Of a stretch of DNA of 64,000 bases, positions 53,734-64,000 are shown piece by piece. The notes beneath the pieces are model-generated. The model saw only the letters and a list, made by a program, of their open reading frames with translations. It searched no databases and was not told the origin of the DNA. The stretch covers positions 21,017 to 85,016 of the forward strand of contig LGRX02035123.1 in NCBI GenBank assembly GCA_001247695.2. Reading direction: 5' to 3'. Positions within the stretch are counted from its first letter, which is position 1. Every line of letters starts with the position of its first letter. This stretch comes from Cymbomonas tetramitiformis. Lineage: Eukaryota; Chlorophyta; Pyramimonadophyceae; Pyramimonadales; Pyramimonadaceae. The position numbers and the translations under genes are program-made.

Positions 53734-54630
53734 TGGGATAAGTCTAGATTGGGTGTAGACATTTCATTATAATCCAGATTGGGTGTAGGCACTTCATTTT
53801 AATCTAGATTGGGTGTAGGCACTTCATTTTGGTCTAGATTGGGTGTAGACACTTCATTTTAATGTGCCATTGGGTGTAGACACAGGTATAGGGGGTACGG
53901 GTCGCAATTTCTTTTGTTATTTGTTGCAAAAGAAAAAACATTATTTCGCGAATTCAACCGGTAGATAACTAGATATCAACATCCGACCACAATGAACATA
54001 TCTAACGGTTGAATTTGCGAAATAATGTTTTTGTATGCGATTACTAGCGAAAAACTGTTCGGAATCGATGTTTGTTGTTATTTGTTGCAAAACAAAACAT
54101 CATTTCGCAAATTCAACCGGTAGATATCGACATCTAACCACAATGAACATATCTAACGGTTGAAATTGTGAAATAATGTTTTTGTATGCGGTGACTAGCA
54201 AAAAGTTGTTCGTAATCGATGGTTTTTGTTGTTTGATGCTTAAAAAAACATTATTTCGCAAATCCAACCGGTAGATATGTTCATTGTGGTCAGATGTTGA
54301 TATCTAATGGTCGAATTTACATAATAATGTTCACATGCAATATTATCAATGTAAAATGTAATGCCCTCCAGGCATCAAGGTATGTTAAAATGAAGTCTAC
54401 GCCCAATCTAGATTAGAAATGAAATGTCTACACCCAATCTAGATTAAAATGAAGTGCCTACACCCAATCTGGATTAAATGAAATGTCTACACCCAATCTG
54501 GATTAAAATTAATTGCCTACACCCAATCTAGATTAAAATGAAGTGCCTACACCCAATCTAGATTAGAATGAAGTGCCTACACCCAATCTGAATTATAATG
54601 AAATGTCTACACCCAATCTAGACTTATCCC
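53734..54630. mobile_element. foldback element with tandem-repeat arms
   Basis: Terminal inverted repeats start GGGATAAGTCTAGATTGGGT and end ACCCAATCTAGACTTATCCC. The left arm has four to five ~37-bp units (TCTAGATTGGGTGTAGGCAC + TTCATTTTAA), the right arm about seven inverted units. The centre (53,935-54,340) has three ~165-bp units, each containing an inverted pair AATTCAACCGGTAGAT..ATCTAACGGTTGAATT. No coding capacity. The tandem arms on both sides are the hallmark of FB-type elements. Confidence 0.85.
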
Positions 54631-55117
54631 TACATATTAATATATATCTTCCAGGTTCTCGCCATCATAGCGAACTTCGCTTGTTTGGCCCTCCGCCAAG
54701 CCCAAGTGGTGTGCACTTGGAGGACATCGATTTGGAGGCCTGCCGAGTCATGCCAGAGCTTATGGACCCCACAGAGTTACAAACCCTAAATGTCTATTTT
54801 CGTCCATAAGCTCTGGGGACAAGAGTAGACCTTCCCCCTCCATATAGCCCCCAAAAGTTGTTATTAGATACGTACCCCCCAGCCCCCGATACGCCCCCCC
54901 GCGAGAACGTAGAGAGAACAGTATACAGTTCAACACTGTCACAGTAGAGAGCAGGCGAGCGGTTTGTAGCAGACCTTTCGTTTGTTCTCAGCTTCTCACA
55001 TCACGCGACGGAACATTGGGGCTTGCGCTGGTCTTCCATTCCACGAAACACTATACACTTCGTATTCGTGTGCTAGAATTTTATGGACATAAAGCTTGTG
55101 GAATAATACTTTTTACC
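54631..55117. other. upstream region of the C2-LysM gene
   Basis: No ORF supported. Holds CTTATGGAC / CCATAAGCT inverted words near 54,760-54,810 and probably the promoter and 5' leader of the next gene. Confidence 0.4.
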
Positions 55118-58100
55118 ATGGCATCAACATTGCAAGTGTCTGTTATTGGTACGGCAACTTTTCGAGACTCGAAGCGCTTCGCGATTCCCCTTTGCGTTAG
55201 GCGTGTGCATCGTTAACTAACACGTTTATTTCCCCGGAAATGTACAGAGGGCAGAAACCTTTCTTTGAGTATCGGAGCCGAGCCTTATGTCAAGCTCGAG
55301 CTTGATGACCACATGGTATATTTTTCTCCCCGCGACAAGGTTTCAAACCGTGTTACATCAGTGGCCTGTCCGAATGCTTGAAAAGGGTTCACGTGTTAGC
55401 TGCCACGATCAAAGCTGAATCACGAGCAGTATAATTGTTGGATGTGTGAAACCCTGGTTCCCTCCGGGTTTGCGATGCCTTTCACCTGAAGAGAAAAGAT
55501 TGTTCTTTTTGTTCCGCGCCCGCCTGCGAGCGCTAGGCACTGCATTTACCTGCAGGACAAGTTAATAAACCTCTTCCGCATATTTCAGAGGCCAACGAGA
55601 GAACACTCAAATAGATATATGCTGACATTTCGACGATATTCACTTATCTTCAAGTTTCTATGTGTGCAGTTTCAGACAAGTCCCGTGAAAGGATCGTCCA
55701 CGCCAGTTGGAACTATGCACAAGTGGCTTAAGGACTTTAAAATGCCCGTTTTGAAGGATTCCGTACTCCAGGTGCACTTCCCCGCTCATCAAAAGATTGT
55801 GTGTCCTTTCCCTGGATATTCTGAGGCGAACTTTCGCAGTAACACAGTAAGCCTTGCAAAGTGTTCTCGATCTGATGAAAACGCAATGCTGTCAAGTTTT
55901 TTACAGTTCGCTCTGAAAGTTAAACCGTGTTCGAAGTCCCAGGAAAATTTTTGGAATAACTTCCCTGCGTTCCATACAACAGTGTGTTCTCTGGATTTTG
56001 TACTTAGTCGGCTCTCGTCCACCTTGTTCTGGAGATAGGTGTTGCTCTGTCAAGACAAAACTACGTTAGGCACTGCTCTCATACCTCTCGGACCAGTGAT
56101 CAGCTCTGGCACTCAGGTCCAGTGGTACAAGTTGAAGGATGGGACAGTACGTTATCCCGTCTATCTTCCTCTGGCTCCCTTGTGTTCTCTTGACACGACA
56201 TTCTTATGCGAGAGAATAGCAACTTTGTGTTTCTTGCACGCATGCAACACGGCTTCCGGTATCGTTCGCAACGTGTGTTGTAAGGTGTCCCCGGAGGTGA
56301 AGATTTATGTGTGAGCCAATACCTGAAATAACGACGTTCTTCTGTTCCCTAGAAACTTGGCGAACCTCGCGACGAGGAGACGGAACGAAAATCATACTTT
56401 TTATTTCGTGTCTACCATATCTATGATGTTTCTTTACTGGACACCTGTTCGCCCGACTTGGAATCGATTCTCATCATGTGTGGTGTTGTGCACACAACCC
56501 GTATCAGGAAAAGGTTATGGGTGAAGTTTGCCTTGTATTGCGTATCGCGGCGGGTTTACCAACGGCAGAACCTTCCCCTTCTAAGCCGGTTCGTTATTTT
56601 TTTATGCCTGGCCCGCCGAATCTCCTTAATTTGAACAGCCTCAGTTCTTGTATCCTCTACTTTATTGTGTGTTCGTCGCGATCCCGGGTTCCAGTTTCTT
56701 CTTTCGTGAAGAGTGAAATGCACATTTTACACTTTCGTGTCGGATGCTCTCTCCCCCCTCGAAGTCTGTAAAGAATTGTTTACTTGCTGGGCAATTGCGG
56801 TGTCTGTCCTGAGGCTGGCACGTTGCACGGGAGCGCTGCGGCGCACGCAGTGGACCCTAAATCTGTTGATACTAGTGCAGAATCCTTCTGTCTTACTACG
56901 CAGTCACTGGTGGTTCATGACTTTCTACCTGGCAGGTACCCAGTTCTGTATCTTCCGTACCCAGTGCTGCTATTCCTGTTGCTGCTGCAAGTGCCCCTCC
57001 GAAGACTACACCCCAACCTTTGAAGCCTGTGCCCACGAAGCCAACGGCCTCGCCGAATTTAAAGACGCCTACAAAAGTATTGCTTCTTTCGTGCTTCCGC
57101 AGCAAGTTACAGTGCCTAGTATTCCGTGTCACCCTGAAGAGCGTTTGTTTCTTGAAGTTATCTTCTGAAGCTCGTAGCTTTTGAGGCTTTAACGACCTAA
57201 CAGATTAATGCACAACTGACTACCTGGTCGACCGGTTGAGTGAGCCACACGACGTACACCTGCAGCACTTTTAATCTTCTATGAGCAATTTCTATATACC
57301 ATTCAAAATAACAAAGCACACTCATACATCGAGTGGCTGCTTCAGGCAACAACGAGTGATGCTAATTTATTCTCATGAAACTTGTTTCGCTATTGATCGT
57401 TTTGGAAATATCTGATTCATGAGGCTCTTTCCCCACCAGTCCGGCAACGGTGTGTTGAGTGAGTCCAGTGGAGGCACAGGCCTCTTCAAGTAAGATAGAT
57501 ACAAAGCAGTCGAAGCAGGTATGCTCCCCTAGCCCTACACAGACACGCCCTTCGCTCCCCCTAGTGGCGCTTGAAACTGGGATCATCTTGCTGCGGTGTA
57601 GCATGAATATATCGACTCGAAAAGTTTTTCCCAACCTCGCAGCTTTGTACGTAGTTGTCAATACCCAGTCTAACTGTCTTATATAGTTTTTCCGCTGCGC
57701 TTGTCACAACTAATGTGTGCCAGCTTGTGGTTTTTGCGAGCAGGATAAAGAAAAACAGCGACCAGTTAAGAAGGTAAAAGCGAGCGGTAAAGATGGCAGA
57801 GTTCTACAGGTTCGTTATCTCACATTGTGACTCGCAGCACCTCAAACCTGCCTTGTGAATTTGTGGAATGTCAAAGTGAGGGATACACGAATCATCTGCT
57901 GGATCTACCAGTCGTCTCAGAATCTTTTAGGTATGCGTAACTGCTGTTGCGAATCTCCAAACGGTTGACCTTTTCATTCTGTCCTTATGGCCTTTGGCGC
58001 TGTAGACTGCCTCAGTTGCTTCTGTTCTTACAGTTGAGGCTGGGCTGGGCTTGGGGTATCTGTTGCCTTCCGTCACAGAGTATTCCTGTCATCGGGCTCG

Positions 58101-58665
58101 TTGTTGGAGCCTTGGGGTTGTTGTGGGTTGGGCTTGGCAAGCCGAAGTTTTATGAGGTTTCCCTTTTAACTCTCCCACTCCACGAGCGCGGCCTCATCCT
58201 CTTCTCCTGGATATATTCGGGGGCTGGCAGCCAGGCATCATAATCTGCACCCAAATTAAGACGATGTCTGAAAGCTTGGGTGTCAACTGCAAACGTGTGG
58301 AAAGATCTTATTCGTGACGCATCATTTTGTCCACGTGGTATTTGAACTATGCAATGCTTTCCCGGCAATGAACGGCAACGGCAATTCCTCAGCAACGACC
58401 AATAAACCATTTTGAAGCCCCTATTTGCGGAAAACCTTGCAACAAGCTTTCATATCACCCATGGTTGTGTACGTTGGTTACTTGATGCTAGCGACTTTGC
58501 GGGTTGAGAGTCCAGGTCCAAGAAGGAGATACTTTGTGTGCGGTCGGAGTGTGCTTCAACCGAAACTTCAAAGAGATCTATAAGAAGAACCCACAGATCC
58601 TGGATCCGAACGTCATATATCCTGGAGACAAGTGTGTGCTTGTCTCTTTTATCCCTTCTAGCTGA
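55118..58665 (+). CDS. intron-rich C2 domain + LysM domain host protein
   Basis: Exons join in phase: 55,118-55,148, 55,248-55,339, 55,670-55,771 and 56,039-56,146 build a C2 domain (LQVSVIEGRNLSLSIGAEPY, later FQTSPVKGSSTP, then LLCQDKTTLGTALIPLGP and VQWYKLKDG). More exons are 56,936-57,076 (Pro/Ala/Lys-rich linker), 57,744-57,809 (basic) and 58,516-58,665, a LysM domain (VQEGDTLCAVGVCFNR..NPQILDPNVIYPGDK). A further exon is likely around 56,780-56,880. C2 domains bind membranes or Ca2+ and LysM binds glycans; the combined role is unknown. The end at TGA 58,663 is chosen because the LysM frame reads straight to it; a splice at 58,632 to 58,688 is an alternative. Confidence 0.75.
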
Positions 58666-61484
58666 TCAATTGCGCAATTTGTTGCAGTCTTCCACCTGTG
58701 GCCCACCTGTGGCCGAAGAATTAGACGACAGCCTGGCCGAGAGCATGCTGCTGACTTGAGTTTGCAGTTGGTCCTGTCATTCCTTGGGCCAATCTGGTAT
58801 TCCATCTCCAAGCACTTTGTCACTTATTGGTGATCAGGTCTCAATCTATCTTAGTTTCCAAGTGGCTTCTGACTGAACTTGAGGGTTTTGCTGTTGAGCT
58901 ATACAGGATACGCATTGATTAGAATTTTTCAGGTAATATTGCTTGTGAGAATGCAGCAAGGAATTTTGATGAGCGCTCCACTCCCTTGAGCTGTACCTCG
59001 ACATCATAGGTGTATCAGTGCACAAACTGCAGCTACTTTTCTTCATGGATATTAGGTTTTTTAGGTTTGTTAGTTACGAGTCTGTCACGTTTTTCACTTG
59101 AAAATACTCTTAGTACAATTGCAGGCAGCTTCCTGCCCAGGTACACTAATAAGATACAGAGATCTTACAGATGTCCTCATGTTTTCCAAATTAGACACTT
59201 TATTGATGCCGAATTTGGCAATTGAAATCAGTAATGTAGACATGGCATCCTAGTACATTCCATGTACCTTACAATCTGTTGTGAATGTACCTAAGGAACT
59301 GTATGAAGAACTTGATCAGCCTATAAAGAGCAAATCTGACTGGCTCACTCCAGAGGTGCCTTTTTCATGCGCTCAACAGGCATACTTAACGATTCTTGGT
59401 TCGAGCCGATTACCGTCTTTTATGCCCTTTCCTACTGATCATTTGCAATTCCTTATTACATTTCATTATTATGTTACAGGGTAGGTATTACAATTCTTGG
59501 ATTTTAACTCCTCACATCTGTGGTATCACCATTTTGACGAGGATCGCGACTGAAATTACGCCTATTTGCGGGAGGAGTTGCCATGCCGGTCCTCGTCAAA
59601 ATCGAACAAGGAGTGAGGAGTGTCGTGCTTTGCATTTTCTCATAGCTTTCACAAAGATTTCACAGCGATGGCACGCGATGGCAACTGCCACGACGGTAAA
59701 CTAATAACATTTATCGGGAAATACTCCGCTCTGCTCTGAGTCTCATGTCGGAATTCAATAATTTTAATCCATGCGCAGGGTCACGTTGCACGATGGTGTC
59801 TATTTTCGTTTATGAACTTATTTCTTGTCAATACATATAAACGTCAGCGATCGTCAGCCACTCGGCATTGCGTTTTGTCGCGTTCGATGCATTACTTATT
59901 TTTTAAGCGAGGATATGCAATGATCATGCAAGAGACAACGAAGAATGTGGGGCCGCGGGATACGGCTTGCCCGAAGATCCTGAGTACTCGATCCACAGAT
60001 CAGTAGACTGCTTAACTGGGAGGGGCAACTCCTTCCTGTAACTGAAGTCGGGGTTGAGACCGTCATTTACTGCTTCGGATCCCACGCAGCCTAGACACCA
60101 CCTGCAAGTCGATTCCTCATGTAGAATACTGGCTAAGCCCTTGCATGTTTACGGCTCACCCGCACCGCAACTGAACAGCATCCTATGACATCGCGGAGCA
60201 GATAGCTGTCTAGCCACAAGCCGTCGGCTTCAGTGGGGGCCGCAACACAATTTTGCCGACCGAGTTCCTTGCTTAGCAAAGTTGTGCAGTACTGAATCGG
60301 ATAACTTAATAGTGGAAATAGGTAGAAAGGGCACGGCGCCCTGTAATAGCCTACTCAACTTATAATTGAGTCTCTTTTTCTTTCTTTTCTTTTGCAAGAG
60401 ACAAGAACAGTGATGGATGTCGGTTCTCGTTCAAATTGCCAGAATTCAAGAGGGAAATTGCGTTAAATGCAAGAACTGCTGTAGGACACTAACCGGCGAC
60501 GGTATGATATTATCACGCTTTTACTACCATCTAGGCTCCGTGAATTGTTGATCGCGATTAATCGACTAGGTCTGAAAACTGATTCATCGATGAATTGGCG
60601 CCCCCGTATTAAGGCGATAAGGCCGCAGTATAAATAGTGCAATACCGCCGACCGCTCTTCATTGCTCACGAAAACGAAAGACCGTGTCATTCGACTGTAC
60701 TCTTCATCTTGAAATTCGCCCGCCTACTCTATTTGGGCCATAGGCGGCAGCAGGTTCGATAATCGTTCTAGCTTTACACTGCACCTGTCGTGTGGCCTAG
60801 TACGGCATTTTACCTAAAAACAGCAGCCTGGCGGGAGGAGAAAAAACGAGCAGCGGAGCGTGTATCCACCCCCCACCCCTCCTCCCCAAGGAGGGCGGCC
60901 ACACGATTTTCCGTTTTTCTCGAGTTCTCGCGTATACTCGAGAAAAATCTACTTTCTCGAGATCACAGATCCGAATTCAGATCAGAACTCTGAATTCAGA
61001 TTTCCATATTAGGTTCAGCTCGTGTCACAAGTCGACGAGGCGACGAGACTTCGTCAGAATAGATAATTCACCATTCAAGGGCCCATATATTTTGCCAGAA
61101 TATACACTCTTATTAGTGGAGCGGTTGAACCGTGTGAGGTGAAAATGTATAAGCTGCATAAAATGATAAGTAGCCAGCCCCTCAAGAAATTGGGGGCTGT
61201 TGATAACTATAGCCGTACTACTAATCTACTGTCACTAACCTACTATAGGCATATGGCACCTGAATTCAGGCGGGGTATCATATCCAACACACCACCTAGG
61301 GTGGCGAACGGAGACTAGGGATCAGTGAACAACGAAAATCAACAAGGACCTACTCAGCTTCGACCAAAACAGATTTGCTAGTGGGAGGCCTGTCCATCAT
61401 GGCAGGGCTGTTCCAGTCTACAGTGATAGAGAGATGTCACGAACGCGCGCTTCTCGCGTGGGACCGAAGCCGCGCCGTGCAGCA
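58666..61484. other. no gene recognised; one strong inverted repeat
   Basis: Short ORFs only. A perfect 13-bp inverted repeat (ATTTTGACGAGGA / TCCTCGTCAAAAT) lies at about 59,530-59,604 with a ~48-bp loop. A 30-bp run of TTTTTCTCGAG..CTCGAGAAAAA palindromes lies at 60,911-60,960. Confidence 0.45.
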
Positions 61485-61605
61485 CGTGCCAGTGGCTGTG
61501 GTGACCGAGCACGTGACAGTGGTTGTGGTGACCGAGCTGGTGACAGTGGCTGTGGTGACCGAGTTGCTGACACTGGTTGTGGTAACCAAGCTGGTGACAG
61601 GGGGG
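61485..61605 (+). repeat. ~30-bp tandem repeat, four copies
   Basis: GTGACAGTGGCTGTGGTGAC + CGAGCTG units, each with small changes (CAGTGGTTG, CACTGGTTG). It is followed by a (CA)n microsatellite at 61,700-61,722. Confidence 0.85.
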
Positions 61606-61949
61606 GCGAAAAATAGTCATTCCGCGAGGGGTGTCGAAGAAGAAGTGTCGCAAACGCGTGCATATGATGGGACAAATAATGATAGTCCCACATGGTACTC
61701 ACGCACACACACACACACACATATATATGTCTGGCACGGTCTCAACATACAGGTTCGTAATATATTAGGGCATATTCCAGCATAACAAGTGATCGTAGAG
61801 GAGAGATGGCCAATCAAGGGGATATTTTCCCGATTGTGAATACGTGAATTCCCGTCGGGAATTCCTCCTAGGACCTTTTGTCAGTCTAGGAACTCCCACG
61901 CAAGTATGCATGACATCATTAAATTTTGGATTAGAAATATTAAATGTAT
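61606..61949. other. no gene recognised
   Basis: Holds the (CA)n/(TA)n microsatellite at 61,700-61,730 and a GAATTCCCGTCGGGAATTC palindrome near 61,846; the latter resembles a word of the satellite that follows. Confidence 0.5.
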
Positions 61950-64000
61950 ATATTCGTTTGCAACTCAAGTTTGAAATACCTCAACTCAGGTTTCGTTTCA
62001 CACAGGGGGTACTGGGAATGGGAATGGGAACTTCCATATAGAACACATGGAATCAGCAAAACGGGAATTCCCAGTGGGAATTTTAGAAAAAACCTTATTT
62101 TTCTCATAGCACAAGATTGAAATACCTCAACTCAGGTTTCGTTTCACACGGGGAAGGGGGTACTGGGAATGGGAATGGGAACTTCCATATAGAACACATG
62201 GAATCTGCAAAATGGGAATTCCCAGTGGGAATTTTAGAAAAAAAACCTTATTTTTTCTAATAACTCAAGTATGAAATACCTCAACTCAGGTTTCGTTTCA
62301 CACGGGGGAGGGGGGGGAGATGCTGGGAATGGGAATGGGAACTTCCATATAGAACACATGGAATCAGCAAAACGGGAATTCCCAGTGGGAATTTTAGAAA
62401 AAACCTTATTTTTCTCATAGCACAAGATTGAAATACCTCAACTCAGGTTTCGTTTCACACGGGGAAGGGGGTACTGGGAATGGGAATGGGAACTTCCATA
62501 TAGAACACATGGAATCTGCAAAACGGGAATTCCCAGTGGGAATTTCAGAAAAAACCTTATTTTTTCTCATAGCTCAAGATTGAAATACCTCAACTCAGGT
62601 TTCGTTTCAGATTGAAATACCTCAACTCAGGTTTCGTTTCACACATGGGAATGGGAATGGGAACTTCCATATAGAACACATGGAATCTGCAAAACGGGAA
62701 TTCCCATTGGGAATTTTAGAAAAAACCTTATTTTTTCTCATAGCTCAAGATTGAAATACCTCAACTCAGGTTTCGTTTCACACGGGTACCGGGAATGGGA
62801 ATGGGAACTTCCATGTGACCATGGAATGTGCAAAACGGGAATTCCCAGTGGGAATTTTAGAAAAATCTTATTTTTTCTCATAGCTCAAGATTGAAATACC
62901 TCAACTCAGGTTTCGTTTCACACGGGGGTACTGGGAATGGGAATGGGAACTTCCATATAGAACACATGGAATCTGCAAAACGGGAATTCCCAGTGGGAAT
63001 TTTAGAAAAAACCTTATTTTTTCTCATAACTCAAGATTGAAATACCTCAACTCGGGTTTCGTTTCACACAGGGGGGGGGTACTGGGAATGGGAATGGGAA
63101 CTTCCATATAGAACACATGGAATCTGCAAAACGGGAATTCCCAGTGGGAATTTTAGAAAAAACCTTATTTTTTCTCATAACTCAAGTTTGAAGTACCTCA
63201 ACTCGGGTTTCGTTTCACACGGGGAGAGTCTTTGGGAATGGGAATGGGAACTCCATATAAAAGAACACATGGAGGAAGTCTGCAAAGAACGGGAATTCCA
63301 AGTGGGAATTTTAGAAAAAACCTTATTTTTTTCTCATAACTCAAGTTTGAAATACCTCAACTCAGGTTTGGTTTCACACAGGGGGAGGGGTACTGGGAAT
63401 GGGAATGGGAACTTCCATATAGAACACATGGAATCTGCAAAACGGGAATTCCCAGTGGGAATTTTAGAAAAAACCATATTTCTTTCTCATAACTCAAGTT
63501 TGAAATACCTCAACTCAGGTTTCGTTTCACACAGGGGGGAGGGGTACTGGGAATGGGAATGGGAACTTCCATATAGAACACATGGAATCTGCAAAACGGG
63601 AATTCCCAATGGGAATTTTAGAAAAAACCTCATTTTTTTTCTCATAACTCAAGTTTGAAATACTTCAACTCAGGTTTCGTTTCACATGGGGAGGGGGGGT
63701 ACTGGAATGGGGAATGGGAACTTCCATATAGAACACATGGAATTCGTAAAAACGGGAATTCCAAGTGGGAATTTTAGAAAAAACCTTATTTTTTTCTCAT
63801 AACTCAAGTTTGAAATACCTCAACTCAGGTTTGGTTTCACACAGGGGGAGGGGTACTGGGAATGGGAATGGGAACTTCCATATAGAACACATGGAATCTG
63901 CAAAACGGGAATTCCCAGTGGGAATTTTAGAAAAACCTTATTTTTTCTCTAAACTCAAGTTTGAAATACCTCAACTCAGGTTTGGTTTCACACAGGGGGG
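61950..64000 (+). repeat. ~155-bp satellite array running to the window end
   Basis: About 14 units. Each has GAAATACCTCAACTCAGGTT, CGTTTCACAC, a variable G-run, GGGAATGGGAATGGGAACTT, CCATATAGAACACATGGAAT, and the inverted pair GGGAATTCCCAGTGGGAATT. Unit length varies mostly in the G-run and the A/T-run (AAAAAACCTTATTTTTTCTC). One unit (62,575-62,640) has a duplicated start. ORFs in the array are repeat artefacts. Confidence 0.95.

Noticed and set aside
59960..60370. Possible structural RNA gene
   Set aside because: Sequence looks complex and ORF-free, but I could not match any known RNA or fold it convincingly by eye.
61950..64000. Possible CRISPR-like array
   Set aside because: Units are ~155 bp without unique spacers; it is a eukaryotic satellite.

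Overview
The window looks like nuclear DNA of a unicellular eukaryote, most likely an alga. The genes are intron-bearing with GT-AG junctions, a PPR-type gene is present, and long stretches consist of tandem repeats, foldback elements and retroelement pieces with no genes between them. I cannot name the species.

Left part (1-17.7 kb): a gag-like fragment at the edge, hairpin-rich tandem repeats (1.2-1.9 kb), an ORF with an NPPF methyltransferase-like motif (minus, 2.5-4.0 kb), a 1.8 kb foldback element built of chained hairpins (4.7-6.5 kb), a PPR-like gene (minus, 7.2-8.0 kb), a 175-bp tandem array (8.8-9.7 kb), two transposase-like genes (9.8-10.6 and 12.5-14.8 kb, the second frameshifted), an AT-rich decayed gene (16.3-16.8 kb), and exons of a tRNA t6A dehydratase (TcdA/Tcd1-like) host gene on the minus strand.

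The centrepiece (17,733-36,262) is an integrated Polinton-like virus (PLV). It has ~310-bp terminal inverted repeats, a 7-bp target duplication, and lies inside an intron of the TcdA-like gene: exons that should be adjacent sit at 36.4-36.5 kb and 17.5-17.7 kb. It carries a protein-primed type DNA polymerase B cut off at the left terminal repeat, an A32/FtsK-type packaging ATPase, a C5-methyltransferase-like protein, a primase plus UL9-like SF2 helicase, and small proteins. I see no capsid, penton, protease or integrase gene. Two later insertions broke it. A 1.64-kb hairpin-array element sits in the ATPase gene. A 5.4-kb Penelope-like retroelement sits in the helicase gene; it has an N-terminal GIY-YIG domain, 0.81-kb direct repeats, and two ORFs separated by a single in-frame UGA. 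Without the insertions the virus would be about 11.5 kb. About eleven copies of a ~50-bp imperfect palindrome occur in its intergenic and terminal DNA, and each terminal repeat contains its own 15-bp inverted repeat whose sequence differs between the two ends but stays fully self-complementary.

Right part (36.3-64 kb): the remaining TcdA-like exon, a long gene-poor repeat region (37-44 kb), two unrecognised multi-exon genes on the minus strand (44.3-46.8 and 47.7-49.3 kb), a lone gag with a CCHC knuckle (49.6-51.6 kb), a second truncated copy of the 2.5-kb ORF family (52.1-52.7 kb), an LTR-like sequence and a foldback element (53.5-54.6 kb), an intron-rich C2 + LysM host gene (plus, 55.1-58.7 kb), and a ~155-bp satellite from 61.95 kb to the window end.
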